A stretch of 64,000 nt of DNA from Gammaproteobacteria bacterium (lineage in GTDB: Bacteria; Pseudomonadota; Gammaproteobacteria; Steroidobacterales; XN24). The number at the start of each line of letters is the position of its first letter. Position 1 is the stretch's first letter. The translations under genes and the position numbers were made by a program. The notes beneath the pieces were generated by a model. It saw nothing but the letters and a program-made list of their open reading frames with translations. It was not told where the DNA came from and made no database searches. The stretch lies in NCBI GenBank assembly GCA_024640085.1, contig JAHEFR010000001.1:186001-250000 (forward strand). Direction: 5' to 3'. Positions 32,622 through 41,450 of the stretch are shown here, one piece after another.

Positions 32622-33104
32622 TCAGCGGCTTGCGCCGCGGGCGGTCGGGCCGGTATCGGCGCCGGCGGCTTCAGCCAGGTCGAACCGGGGTCGCGGCGTC
32701 CCCGGGCTGCCGATCAGTTGGTCCAGGCTGACGTCTTTCAAGGCGAGCCTGATGGCGGTGTTGATGCGTTGCCACGCCGAACCGACGCGACACACAGATT
32801 CCAGCTCGCACTGGATGTCCGCGCTGCTGCAGGCCGTGATGGCCACTGGCCCCTCAAGGGCGTCGATGACGTCGGCTGCCGAGATCTGCTCGGCGGGTCG
32901 GGCCAGTTGGTAGCCGCCCTGGGCGCCCCGCACGGATGTAACCAGTCCAGCTTGGGCCAGGAGCTTCAGCAATTTGCTCACCGTGGGCACGCCCAGACCG
33001 GTGCGGGAGGCCACATCGGCAGCGGTGTGGAGTTCACCCCCCGCCCGCGCCAGATAGGCCAGGATGACCGTCGCATAATCGGTCAGCTTGCTCATTCGGA
33101 GCAT
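32622..33104 (-). CDS. Rrf2-family SUF regulator (IscR/SufR-like)
   Basis: A 160-residue winged-helix Rrf2 repressor. The DNA-binding part (~1-65) has LSKLTDYA-type N-terminus [13 protein letters not shown] and a recognition helix around [15 protein letters not shown]. Three cysteines C92, C99 and C105 (CX6CX5C) sit where IscR holds its cluster. It is the first gene of the suf operon and probably autoregulates it according to Fe-S status. The C-terminal ~40 residues after the cluster motif are longer and low-complexity (Ala/Gly/Pro/Arg). Confidence 0.93.
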   Translation of the reverse strand: MLRMSKLTDYATVILAYLARAGGELHTAADVASRTGLGVPTVSKLLKLLAQAGLVTSVRGAQGGYQLARPAEQISAADVIDALEGPVAITACSSADIQCELESVCRVGSAWQRINTAIRLALKDVSLDQLIGSPGTPRPRFDLAEAAGADTGPTARGASR

Positions 33105-33130
33105 GGCCGGATCTCCGGAAATTCAAAGAG

Positions 33131-33146
33131 TACCATTTTAGTGCTA
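33131..33146 (-). promoter_or_regulatory. Candidate Rrf2 operator / suf promoter
   Basis: Upstream of the regulator, the minus strand reads TAGCACTAAAATGGTA. Its core ACTAAAATGGT resembles the ACTAAAATAGT core of IscR type-1 sites, and the TAAAAT inside it could be the -10 (23-35 bases before the start). An operator overlapping a -10 would fit autorepression. The outer arms do not form a good palindrome, so the site is tentative. Confidence 0.35.
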
Positions 33147-33255
33147 TTTGACCCGCGAGGAAACCCCCGGCCGAGATAAAAGCCCATTCCGGTAGCCCGC
33201 CCGAGGTGTGCTAGCATCAATAGCTGCTGCAGGACAAGCGGCAAGAGGGATGGTC

Positions 33256-34107
33256 ATGGAAGCGAACACAAACGCCGCCGGGGCCCGGCAGGTGGGGACT
33301 GTCGTCGGCGACAATATTGTCGTCATCCGCGATCTGCATTATTCCCGTGGGCACCGGAAAATTTTCGACGGGCTCAATCTGGAGGTTCCCCGGGGCCGCG
33401 TCACGGCCATCATGGGGCCGAGCGGCACGGGCAAGACGACCCTGCTGCGTCTGATCACCGGCCAGATATTGCCGGATCAGGGCTCGATCCTGGTCGAGGG
33501 TCGAGACGTGGCCAAGATGCGCCGCAGGGAACTCTACCAGTACCGAAAGCGTATCGGCATGCTGTTCCAGAACGGCGCCCTGCTCACGGACATCAACGTC
33601 TACGAAAACGTCGCCTTCCCGCTCAGGGAACATACCGACCTGGCGGAGCGGCTGATCCGCCACATCGTGCTGACCAAGCTGCATGCGGTGGGTCTGCGCG
33701 GCGCATGGCAGATGATGCCTTCGGAACTGTCCGGCGGCATGGCGCGCCGCGTAGCGCTGGCCCGGGCCATCGCCATGGACCCGGACCTGATCCTGTACGA
33801 TGAGCCCTTCGTCGGCCTCGATCCTATCTCCATGGGGGTTATCGTCCGGCTGATTCGCAGGATGAACGACGCCCTTGGCCTCACCAGCATCGTGGTGTCC
33901 CATGACGTTGACGAAATCTCCTCCATCGCCGATCGGACGTATCTGATATCCGACGGCAAGGTGGTCGCCTCCGGATCGCCCGAGGATCTGCAGGAGAACT
34001 GCTCGGCAGTGGTGATGCAGTTCATGAACGGCATGGCTGACGGGCCGGTGCCGTTCCATTACCCGGCCCCGGATTACGACGCCCAGCTGCTCGGGCGGGA
34101 TGGCTGA
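33256..34107 (+). CDS. mlaF: Phospholipid transport ATP-binding protein MlaF
   Basis: The ABC ATPase of the Mla system, which keeps outer-membrane lipid asymmetry. The 283-residue product has Walker A GPSGTGKTTLL, Q-loop LFQNGALLTDINVYENVAFP, the signature LSGGMARRVALARA, Walker B LILYDEPFVGLDP and switch SHDVDE. The start at 33256 has GAGGG six bases upstream; 33250 and 33208 are other in-frame starts. It leads an mlaF-E-D-C-B-A run and diverges from the suf regulator. Confidence 0.96.
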   Translation: MEANTNAAGARQVGTVVGDNIVVIRDLHYSRGHRKIFDGLNLEVPRGRVTAIMGPSGTGKTTLLRLITGQILPDQGSILVEGRDVAKMRRRELYQYRKRIGMLFQNGALLTDINVYENVAFPLREHTDLAERLIRHIVLTKLHAVGLRGAWQMMPSELSGGMARRVALARAIAMDPDLILYDEPFVGLDPISMGVIVRLIRRMNDALGLTSIVVSHDVDEISSIADRTYLISDGKVVASGSPEDLQENCSAVVMQFMNGMADGPVPFHYPAPDYDAQLLGRDG

Positions 34108-34118
34108 CGGAGCCCCCC

Positions 34119-34901
34119 GTGACCAGGATTCTCCGGGATGTGTGGTACTCGTTGCAGGAGTGGCTGCAGACTTTTGGTGCCTGCCAGCTTTTCCTCATCA
34201 GGATCCTGGCGGGCTGCCCGGCGGCATTCCTGCGGCCCCGGCTCATCATCAAGCAGGTTCACGACAGTGGCGTGCTGTCGCTGGCCATCATCGGCATCTC
34301 CGGTTTCTTTGTTGGCATGGTGCTCTCCCTGCAGGCCTATAACTCCCTGACGCGATTCGGGGCCACAGAGTCCATCGGCGTGCTGGCGGCGCTGGCGCTC
34401 ACCCGCGAACTCGGGCCGGTGGTGACGGCCCTGCTGTTTGCCGGGCGCGCCGGCACGGCTCTGGCCTCCGAGATCGGTCTCATGCGTGCGACGGACCAGC
34501 TGTCCGGCATGGAGATGATGGCCGTCGACCCGGTCCGCCGCGTAGTGGTCCCCCGCTTCATCGGCGGCGTGATCGCCATGCCTCTGCTGGCGGCCATATT
34601 CAGCGCCATGGGCCTTTTCGGCGCGTGGCTTGAGGGCGTCGTGCTGCTCAATGTGGACGAGGGCGCTTTCTGGCAGCAGATGCAGGACCAGGTCGATGTG
34701 TTCGACGACGTCTTGGCCGGAATCCTGAAAAGTTTCGCCTTCGGTGTCGCGGCCAGCCTGCTGGCAGTGTTCGAGGGCTACAATTCGATACCCACCGCAG
34801 AGGGCGTGAGCCGGGCGACGACGCGGACGGTCGTGTTGACGGCCCTGTCCGTGCTGGTCCTCAATTTCATGCTGACCGCGGTGCTCATCGGGGAGGTGTA
34901 A
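34119..34901 (+). CDS. mlaE: Phospholipid transport permease MlaE
   Basis: A 260-residue inner-membrane permease with about five or six hydrophobic helices. Family signatures are RELGPVVTALLFAGRAGTAL, EIGLMRATDQLSGMEMM, VDPVRRVVVPRF and the C-terminal EGYNSIPTAEGV. The start is GTG at 34119, 11 bases after mlaF. It dimerises and binds the MlaD hexamer. Confidence 0.96.
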   Translation: MTRILRDVWYSLQEWLQTFGACQLFLIRILAGCPAAFLRPRLIIKQVHDSGVLSLAIIGISGFFVGMVLSLQAYNSLTRFGATESIGVLAALALTRELGPVVTALLFAGRAGTALASEIGLMRATDQLSGMEMMAVDPVRRVVVPRFIGGVIAMPLLAAIFSAMGLFGAWLEGVVLLNVDEGAFWQQMQDQVDVFDDVLAGILKSFAFGVAASLLAVFEGYNSIPTAEGVSRATTRTVVLTALSVLVLNFMLTAVLIGEV

Positions 34902-34904
34902 GAC

Positions 34905-35375
34905 ATGCAGCAGACTCGTGCAGTGGAATTCGGCACCGGGTTGTTCGTATTCCTCGGAATCGTCGCCCTGTTCTTCCTCACGACCCGGGTGACTAATTTC
35001 GACAGTTACGAAGGTGAAGAGGGCTACACGCTGACGGCACGATTCGACAATGTCGGATCGCTGAAGCTGCGGGCGCCGGTCGCCATGTCGGGTGTGAAGA
35101 TCGGCAGGGTGACGTCCGTAGTCTTCGACGACGAAATGCTCGAGGCGGTGGTGGAGATGCGCATCGACTCCAGTTACGACAAGATCCCCAACGATTCAGA
35201 CGCCAGCATCCTGACCCAGGGCATTCTGGGCGGCCAGTACATCGGGCTCGAACCGGGTGGATCGATGGATTTCTTCAAGGACCAGGACGAGATCCAGTTC
35301 ACCCAGTCGGCCCTGGTGCTGGAGAAACTGATCAGCAAGTACCTGTTCAGCCAGGCGGACAAGCCGGAGGAATGA
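34905..35375 (+). CDS. mlaD: Phospholipid transport MCE protein MlaD
   Basis: A 156-residue periplasmic MCE-domain protein anchored by one N-terminal helix (~12-32). The MCE domain (~40-120) has ARFDNVGSLKLRAPVAMSGV and the following IGRVTSVVFD, and the C-terminal part contains ILTQGILGGQYIGLEPGG. MlaD hexamers form the pore that passes lipid between MlaC and MlaE. It lies three bases after mlaE. Confidence 0.95.
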   Translation: MQQTRAVEFGTGLFVFLGIVALFFLTTRVTNFDSYEGEEGYTLTARFDNVGSLKLRAPVAMSGVKIGRVTSVVFDDEMLEAVVEMRIDSSYDKIPNDSDASILTQGILGGQYIGLEPGGSMDFFKDQDEIQFTQSALVLEKLISKYLFSQADKPEE

Positions 35376-35377
35376 TT

Positions 35378-36031
35378 ATGGCCAGGTTATCGACAACGCT
35401 GCTGGCGACAGTGCTCCTGGCGTCCGCATCCAACGCGGGTAGCCAGGTGACCGTCAATACCACTACGCCCGACGAAGTTATCCGTCAGGCATCCAGCGAG
35501 ATGCTCGACGCCCTGAATGCCAATCGCGAGTTGTACAAACAGGACGAGGGCGCCTTGTACGCGGCCGTCGACGACATCCTGTTGCCCCGGTTCGACCGGA
35601 TGTATACCGGCGGACTGGTGATGGGCAAATACTGGCGGCGGGCCACACCGGAACAGCGCGACCGGTTTATCGACGCCCTCTACCATTCACTGCTTAGGAC
35701 TTACGCTTCCGGCATCCTGGAATACCGCGGTGACGAACTGGATGTCCTCCCGGTGGAAGGGGATCTGGACGGCGGCAAGGCCGTGGTGGAGACACGGGTC
35801 GTGCTGGACACGGGTGTGGTGACGCCAGTGAACTACCGGATGCGTCTGGTCGACGGCCGCTGGAAAGCCTACGACGTCATCATCGAGGGCATCTCCTACG
35901 TGAGCAACTACCGCACCCAGTATGCAGAGGAGTTCCGGGCCAAGGGGATCGACGCGGTGATCGCCGAACTGGAGGCGAAGGCGCGCGGAGAGGCGGAGGA
36001 CAAGGGCGCGACGGACCAGGCGACAAAATGA
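35378..36031 (+). CDS. mlaC: Periplasmic phospholipid-binding protein MlaC
   Basis: A 217-residue exported carrier that shuttles phospholipid between MlaA in the outer membrane and MlaFEDB. A signal peptide ends near SNAGSQ (residue ~22). The Ttg2D-like fold is seen in LPRFDRMYTGGLVMGKYWRRAT and VNYRMRLVDGRWKAYDVIIEG. Two ATGs are close (35372 and 35378); 35378 has GGAGG seven bases ahead and is chosen. The C-terminal tail is charged and repetitive (Ala, Glu, Lys). Confidence 0.94.
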   Translation: MARLSTTLLATVLLASASNAGSQVTVNTTTPDEVIRQASSEMLDALNANRELYKQDEGALYAAVDDILLPRFDRMYTGGLVMGKYWRRATPEQRDRFIDALYHSLLRTYASGILEYRGDELDVLPVEGDLDGGKAVVETRVVLDTGVVTPVNYRMRLVDGRWKAYDVIIEGISYVSNYRTQYAEEFRAKGIDAVIAELEAKARGEAEDKGATDQATK

Positions 36032-36351
36032 CCCAGGCGGTCGAGTTTGAAAACCTGGGTGACGGCAAGTTCGCGCTCCACGGCGAACTCACCTTCGCCA
36101 CGGCCACCGGCGCGTTGGAGACGAGCAAGGAGTTGTTCGCCGACCACGCCAGGATCGAGCTGGATATGTCCGACATCGAGGATGGCGACAGTGCTGGGCT
36201 GGCGCTGCTGCTGGAGTGGGTCAACTGGGCGCGGAACTACGTGCGGGAAATCCGCTACATCAATATCCCGCGCGAGATCATCGCCATCGCCCAGATCAGT
36301 GAAGTGGACGACATGCTGACCAAGGGCGAGCGCTGGACCGGGATAATCTGA
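36028..36351 (+). CDS. mlaB: STAS-domain protein MlaB
   Basis: A 107-residue STAS-domain subunit that binds MlaF in the cytoplasm and stabilises the transporter. The sequence has KFALHGELTFATATGALE, a central LDMSDIEDGDSAGLALLLEW with the conserved DS pair, and YINIPREIIAIAQISEVDDM. It overlaps the mlaC stop by four bases (ATGA). Size and order match the canonical mla operon. Confidence 0.94.
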   Translation: MTQAVEFENLGDGKFALHGELTFATATGALETSKELFADHARIELDMSDIEDGDSAGLALLLEWVNWARNYVREIRYINIPREIIAIAQISEVDDMLTKGERWTGII

Positions 36352-36399
36352 GCCGCCCCACGGCTGAACACGGAACAGAGAATAACAAAGGGGGGAACG

Positions 36400-37194
36400 T
36401 TGGGCACCGATCGGGCCAGGTCATCCGCTGACACGCCTGTCCGGGCATTGCTCGCGCTACTCGTCCTGGGCTTGTCCGGCTGCGCGGCGTACCACGCCGG
36501 GCCGGATGGCGAGACCCTGGATCCCCTGGAGCCGGTCAATCGCCCCATCTTCACGTTCAACCGATTCCTGGATCGCTGGATCATGCGGCCGGTGGCCAAG
36601 GGCTACGACAAGGTGACACCGCGGCCAGTCAAGTTCGCCGTCAGCAATTTCTTTGTCAACTGGGAAGCCCCGATCTACGTCGTCAATCACGTGCTGCAGG
36701 GGCAGATCGGCGCGGCCGCCCGGCAGACCGGGCGGTTCGCCATCAATACCACCCTCGGCCTCGGCGGAATCATCGACGCGGCACGGGACGCCAAGCTGCC
36801 CGCCGAGCCCACCGGCTTCGGCACGACGCTGGGCAAGTGGGGGGTGCGTGACGGCCCGTACCTGATGCTGCCGCTGCTCGGGCCGTCCAACCCCCGGGAT
36901 GCGCTCGGCATGTGGGCCGACCTGCAGATCGATCCGATCTACAACTACAAGAACGCGAGCCGGCGGGACAAGCTGCTGATCCTAAGAATCATCGAAACGA
37001 GAAGGAAGCTGCTCAGCACCGACAAGGCAATCAACGAAGCACCCGACCCGTATATCTTCGTCCGGGAAGCCTACCTGCAGAATCGGCGATACAAGATCAA
37101 GGGTGAGGCAGCCGACGAAGGCCTGGACGACTTCGAGGCCGATTTCGAGAAGATGCTCGAAGAGGAGCAAAGCGGGTCCGATAGCAGTCAGTGA
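36400..37194 (+). CDS. mlaA: Outer-membrane lipoprotein MlaA (VacJ)
   Basis: A 264-residue lipoprotein that removes phospholipid from the outer leaflet and gives it to MlaC. The lipobox LGLSG-C28 follows a short hydrophobic stretch. The MlaA domain shows LDPLEPVNRPIFTFNRFLDR, NWEAPIYVVNHVLQG, NTTLGLGGIID and PYLMLPLLGPSNPRD. The start is TTG at 36400, with a G-rich ribosome site (GGGGGAA) just upstream. In E. coli mlaA is unlinked; here it closes the mla operon 48 bases after mlaB. An acidic C-terminal tail is present. Confidence 0.95.
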   Translation: MGTDRARSSADTPVRALLALLVLGLSGCAAYHAGPDGETLDPLEPVNRPIFTFNRFLDRWIMRPVAKGYDKVTPRPVKFAVSNFFVNWEAPIYVVNHVLQGQIGAAARQTGRFAINTTLGLGGIIDAARDAKLPAEPTGFGTTLGKWGVRDGPYLMLPLLGPSNPRDALGMWADLQIDPIYNYKNASRRDKLLILRIIETRRKLLSTDKAINEAPDPYIFVREAYLQNRRYKIKGEAADEGLDDFEADFEKMLEEEQSGSDSSQ

Positions 37195-37212
37195 CCGCTG
37201 TCGCGGCGACGA

Positions 37213-38706
37213 TCAGCCGTCCCTAGTGTCGTCTTTGGATTTTTCCGGATGGTCCTTCGGTAGATAGGGCAGAAGCTCCGCCCGGCGGGCCTCAAATCTT
37301 GCTTTCTGCACCGGTTGGAGGTCCGGCTGGGCAAGGGCCAGGTTGAGCTGTTCCACAGCCAGTACAACGTTGCCGTTTACCAGGAAGTACTCGGACATGT
37401 AGTAGTGGGCTTCCGCCTGCTGCCCGGCGCCGCCCGCCGCGTTGGCGATCAGACGGATCTGGGCGGCGGTCGGCGGCACGGTGTTGAAAAGGTCCAGCAG
37501 GATCGCATGGGCCCGGTCATACTCCTGGGCCCACATCAGAGCTTCGGCGTAGCGGACGGTGAGGGGCACGTTCCTGGGGAATAGCGTCAGCGCGTTCTCG
37601 AACACGATCACGCTCTCGTTTGGCTGCGCAGCGGCCATCAACGCCTGGCCCAGTCCGGAGTGGTAAGCGATGACGGAATCATCACTCTCCCGCAGCTCGT
37701 AGAAGATCTTGACCGCCTCCTGGGGGCGACCGACACGGATCAGGGACAGGGCATACCCGTAGCGCAGATAGGGATAATCCTCGGGGGCGTTCTTCAGTTT
37801 CTCCTTGTAGTACAGGACCATCTCCTCGGCGTTGTCCGCCGTGAGGACTCTGAGCCGCTCCCGCATCAGCATGTATTCACGGCTCTCGCTCACGTTCGTC
37901 GGCGGCAACTGCTCTGCCCGCGCCCGGGTCTCGGCGATACGTGTCGAGGACACCGGATGAGTCAGCAGAAATTCCGGGACGCGGTTGCCCAAGGAGCCGC
38001 TGAGCTTGCCCATGGTCTCGAAGAAATCGGGCATGCCGTTCGGATCGAACTCCGAATCGTGCAGGATCTGCAGTCCTACGCGGTCGGCCTCGTACTCGTT
38101 GAGCCGGGTGTAGTTGATCGATTCCTGGACCGCGTAGGCCTGGGCGCTCATGGCCGTGGCCTGCACCACGTTGGGGTCGGCTCCGCCGATACCCATCAGG
38201 ATTGCCGCCAGGATTGCGGCGCCTGCCAACATGCTGCTCCGACCCTGGGCGACTGCCCGGCGGGCGATGTGTTTCTGGGTGACGTGGGCGATTTCGTGGG
38301 CCATGACGCCGGCCAGTTCGCTCTCACGCCGGGTCTCCAGGATCAGGCCTGTGTTGACGCCGATGTAACCGCCGGGCAGGGCGAATGCGTTGATGACCTG
38401 GTCCCGGACGAGGAAGAAGGTGAACTCGTGGTTTCCTTCATGAGCATGCGCCGCCAGTCGGTGACCGATGGAGTCGATGAACTCGTCGAGTTCAGGGTCC
38501 TCGAGTATCTGGCCGTCCAGGCGCAGCCTCAGGAGGACGCTGCGCCCGATCTGCTCAGCCTGGGACTTGCTGAGGATAGAGTCGGCGGGGTTGCCCATGT
38601 CCGGGAGGTCGAAAGCCGTTGTGGCCAGCGCTGGTGGCGCCGGGGCGGCGAGAACCACCAGCGCCATCGCGACAGCCGTCAATAGAATCTTTCGGATCAT
38701 GGACAT
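37213..38706 (-). CDS. bepA: M48 periplasmic metalloprotease with TPRs (BepA-like)
   Basis: A 497-residue exported zinc protease. A signal peptide (~1-28) precedes the M48 domain (~45-270) with the zinc motif HEIAH in GVMAHEIAHVTQKHI and the third ligand in NEYEADRVG. The C-terminal half is TPR-like. BepA assists and quality-controls LptD and BAM substrates. In E. coli bepA lies in the same neighbourhood as bcp-gcvR-dapA-bamC, as here. Confidence 0.94.
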   Translation of the reverse strand: MSMIRKILLTAVAMALVVLAAPAPPALATTAFDLPDMGNPADSILSKSQAEQIGRSVLLRLRLDGQILEDPELDEFIDSIGHRLAAHAHEGNHEFTFFLVRDQVINAFALPGGYIGVNTGLILETRRESELAGVMAHEIAHVTQKHIARRAVAQGRSSMLAGAAILAAILMGIGGADPNVVQATAMSAQAYAVQESINYTRLNEYEADRVGLQILHDSEFDPNGMPDFFETMGKLSGSLGNRVPEFLLTHPVSSTRIAETRARAEQLPPTNVSESREYMLMRERLRVLTADNAEEMVLYYKEKLKNAPEDYPYLRYGYALSLIRVGRPQEAVKIFYELRESDDSVIAYHSGLGQALMAAAQPNESVIVFENALTLFPRNVPLTVRYAEALMWAQEYDRAHAILLDLFNTVPPTAAQIRLIANAAGGAGQQAEAHYYMSEYFLVNGNVVLAVEQLNLALAQPDLQPVQKARFEARRAELLPYLPKDHPEKSKDDTRDG

Positions 38707-38802
38707 AAGGAGCGCCCCAGACGGTAGACCAGACGCTCCGCAGGTGGTTCCGTAGGCTTTATGATGCCGGAATGTGTCCCAGGCTGATAGAGTCGGCAGG
38801 TC

Positions 38803-40212
38803 CTAGAGGGTCTCCGAAGCATAGTCGGCCAGCCGCGACCTTTCTCCCCTGAGCAGGGTCACGTGGCCGGAGTGATTCCACGCCCGGAACCGGTTGACCA
38901 CGTAGGTCAGGCCGGAGGTGGTTTCGGTCAGATACGGGGTATCGATCTGCTCGACGTTGCCGAGGCAAACCACCTTGGTGCCAGGACCCGCCCGCGTGAT
39001 CAGGGCCTTCATCTGCTTGGGTGTCAGATTCTGGGCCTCGTCGAGGATGATAAAGCGGCTGAGGAAAGTCCGGCCGCGCATGAAGTTCAGTGAGCGGATC
39101 TTGATCCGGTTCCTGAGCAGGTCGTTGGTTGCGGCCCGACCCCAGTCGCCGCCCTCCTCACTCTGGGTCAGCACCTCAAGATTGTCCATCAGGGCGCCCA
39201 TCCAAGGCTCCATCTTCTCTTCCTCAGTGCCCGGGAGGAATCCGATGTCCTCGCCCAGCGGCACCGTCACACGGGTCATGATGATCTCCCTGTAACGGTT
39301 CCGCTCCAGGGTCTGAGCCAGCCCAGCGGCCAGGGTCAGTAACGTCTTGCCGGTCCCCGCCGGCCCGAGGATACTGATGAAATCCACCGCTTCGTCCATC
39401 AGAAGATTGAGGGCGAAATTCTGCTCCCGGTTGCGAGCGGTGATCCCCCAGACGGAGTTTCGGTCGCCGCGGAACTGGTGAACAAGTTCGATGACCGCAG
39501 AGTCTCCATCTACGGAGCGCACGATGGCCTCGAACTGGCTTTCGTCGGCAGCGTAGACGAACTGGTTCGGCGTCCACCCGGTCGCTTGGGGGCCCTGGAC
39601 CCGATAGAAGGTCCGGCCCTGTTCCTGCCAGGAATCCATCTCCCGGCTGTGTGCGTCCCAGAAATCCGCCGGCAGCACTGAACTCCCGCTGAACAGGAGA
39701 TCCAGGTCGTCCAGGGTCTTGTCATTGAAATAATCCTCGGCATGGACGCCGATGATGGTTGCCTTGATCCGGAGATTGATGTCCTTCGAAACCAGGGTGA
39801 CCCCCGCCTCCGGATGCTGTTCCTGGAGCGACAGGCAGTATTCGAGGATGGTGTTGTCAGCGCGGTGACCGGGCAGAGTATCCGGGAGCAGTGGTTGGGA
39901 CAGACGGGTCTGGAAGAATAAACGGCCGGGTCGGGCGTTGGCATTGCCATTTAGGCGGTGCTCACCGGGTAGCTCGATGCCGCTATCTATTCTGTGTTTG
40001 TCGGCCCCCTGCACCAGCTCGTCGATAAAGCGGCTGACCTGGCGCACGTTGCGGGCGGATTCCGACATGCCTTTCTTGCCTGCGTCGAGTTCCTCGAGCA
40101 CCACCATTGGCAGGTAGATGTCGTGTTCGTCGAAGCGGAAAATGGCCGTGGGGTCGTGCATCAACACATTGGTGTCGAGCACGAAAATCCTTCGTCGTGG
40201 CTCGTCAGTCAC
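38803..40212 (-). CDS. PIN-PhoH fusion protein (PhoH2-like)
   Basis: A 469-residue protein with an N-terminal PIN nuclease domain (~1-150, FVLDTNVLMHDP) fused to a C-terminal PhoH ATPase (~230-450, Walker A GPAGTGKTLL, Walker B FIILDEAQNLT). PIN-PhoH proteins of this type (PhoH2) have reported RNA-unwinding and ribonuclease activity. The acidic PIN residues near DTN and the later KDINLRIKA region look intact. It lies between bepA and bcp on the same strand. Confidence 0.92.
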   Translation of the reverse strand: MTDEPRRRIFVLDTNVLMHDPTAIFRFDEHDIYLPMVVLEELDAGKKGMSESARNVRQVSRFIDELVQGADKHRIDSGIELPGEHRLNGNANARPGRLFFQTRLSQPLLPDTLPGHRADNTILEYCLSLQEQHPEAGVTLVSKDINLRIKATIIGVHAEDYFNDKTLDDLDLLFSGSSVLPADFWDAHSREMDSWQEQGRTFYRVQGPQATGWTPNQFVYAADESQFEAIVRSVDGDSAVIELVHQFRGDRNSVWGITARNREQNFALNLLMDEAVDFISILGPAGTGKTLLTLAAGLAQTLERNRYREIIMTRVTVPLGEDIGFLPGTEEEKMEPWMGALMDNLEVLTQSEEGGDWGRAATNDLLRNRIKIRSLNFMRGRTFLSRFIILDEAQNLTPKQMKALITRAGPGTKVVCLGNVEQIDTPYLTETTSGLTYVVNRFRAWNHSGHVTLLRGERSRLADYASETL

Positions 40213-40269
40213 GGTAACTGAATGTCCTCCGGAAGGAGATGGACGAATGAGCGGCGGGACCCGGCGGGT

Positions 40270-40737
40270 CTACAGGGCACGCACGGCCTCCAGAACTTCT
40301 TCGGCATGGCCGTTCACCCGAACCTTGCGCCATTCCCTGACCAGGACACCGTCCTTGCCGACGAGGAAGGTGCTCCTCTCGATGCCGAGGACCTTGCGGC
40401 CATACATGAACTTCTCCTTGATCACGTCGAACAGTTTGCAGGCCGTTTCGTCGGCATCTGACAACAGTTCGAAGGGTAAGCTGTACTTCGCCTTGAAGTT
40501 GTCGTGGGACTTGAGGCTGTCACGGGAGATCCCATAGATCTCAGCGCCAGCGCCGGCGAATTCCGGGTAGAGATCCCGGAAGTCCTGGCTCTCTCTGGTG
40601 CATCCAGGCGTGTTGTCCTTTGGATAGAAGTACAGCACTACAATCTTACCTTTCTTGTCCGCCATGCGGAATTCGGCGTCTGAGGTCCCAGGAAGTTTGA
40701 AATCCGGGATCGGCTTGCCTATTTTCACATTGGTCAT
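40270..40737 (-). CDS. bcp: Peroxiredoxin of the Bcp/PrxQ family
   Basis: A 155-residue thiol peroxidase. The peroxidatic C46 is in DNTPGCTRES. The residue five positions later, where many Bcp proteins have a resolving cysteine, is Gln51; a second cysteine is C100 in DETACKLF, which could resolve instead. The start at 40737 gives the family N-terminus; the open frame upstream overlaps gcvR. It reduces hydrogen peroxide and alkyl peroxides using thioredoxin. Order gcvR-bcp is as in E. coli. Confidence 0.94.
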   Translation of the reverse strand: MTNVKIGKPIPDFKLPGTSDAEFRMADKKGKIVVLYFYPKDNTPGCTRESQDFRDLYPEFAGAGAEIYGISRDSLKSHDNFKAKYSLPFELLSDADETACKLFDVIKEKFMYGRKVLGIERSTFLVGKDGVLVREWRKVRVNGHAEEVLEAVRAL

Positions 40738-40766
40738 CGCATGCTCCGACACATCGCTAATCGGGT

Positions 40767-41297
40767 TCAGCCTTTGACAGGCTCCATAATCGCGTCCAGG
40801 TTCAGTTGATCGCAAAAATCCATGAATTCATCCCGCAAGGCGGCGATCTGTATGTCCCCCGGCACATTGATAGTCATCTGCACTGAGAACATCGGTGCGC
40901 CGGTGTGGGCGGCGGCGTAGCTGCGGGTATTCATCTCGGCGATGTCGATCTCCCGGTTGGAGAAAAAGGTCGCCAGGTTGAAGACGATCCCGGGCTGGTC
41001 AAGACAGACTACGTCTACCGCGTAGGGCAGCATGTTCTCACGGCGCGTCCGCGTCTCGGTACGCTTCAGGGTCACCGTCAGGTCGGAGGTTTCGCCGACT
41101 TTCTTCAACTCGGAATCGAGCCGGGCCAGGGTGTGCCAGTTGCCGGAGACCAGCAGTAGCATAGCGAACTCGGACCCCAGCGCCGACATCCTGCTCTCCA
41201 CAATATTGCCGCCGCATTCGAGCACGGCGCGCGTCAGATCATGGACGACTCCGGCCCGGTCGGTACCGACGGCCGTGATCACGGTTAGCTGCTGCAT
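40767..41297 (-). CDS. gcvR: Glycine cleavage system repressor GcvR-like, double ACT
   Basis: A 176-residue protein of two ACT domains: ~1-80 (VITAVGTDRAGVVHDLTRAVLECGGNIVESRMS) and ~90-170 (VDVVCLDQPGIVFNLATFFSNREIDIAEM). In E. coli GcvR binds GcvA and represses glycine cleavage genes when glycine is low. The start at 41297 gives the conserved MQQLTVITAVG. It diverges from dapA and precedes bcp by 29 bases. A gcvA partner is not in the window. Confidence 0.88.
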   Translation of the reverse strand: MQQLTVITAVGTDRAGVVHDLTRAVLECGGNIVESRMSALGSEFAMLLLVSGNWHTLARLDSELKKVGETSDLTVTLKRTETRTRRENMLPYAVDVVCLDQPGIVFNLATFFSNREIDIAEMNTRSYAAAHTGAPMFSVQMTINVPGDIQIAALRDEFMDFCDQLNLDAIMEPVKG

Positions 41298-41389
41298 CTG
41301 TGAATTCTCGAGGGGCGGTCGCCCGACAGAGGGATTCTCATTCCGGGAGTGTACCCTGTCTACGGCGACGGGGAAAAGCCGGGTGTGTC

Positions 41390-41418
41390 TTGCCACCGTG
41401 CGCCCCCGAACGTACCAT
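41390..41418 (+). promoter_or_regulatory. Candidate dapA promoter
   Basis: TTGCCA (41390-41395, 5/6 to consensus) and TACCAT (41413-41418, 4/6) are separated by 17 bases in the gcvR/dapA divergent spacer, 32 bases before the dapA start. Confidence 0.5.
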
Positions 41419-41450
41419 GCCGGGCCATCCCACGGGGGGAATCGGCGCAG

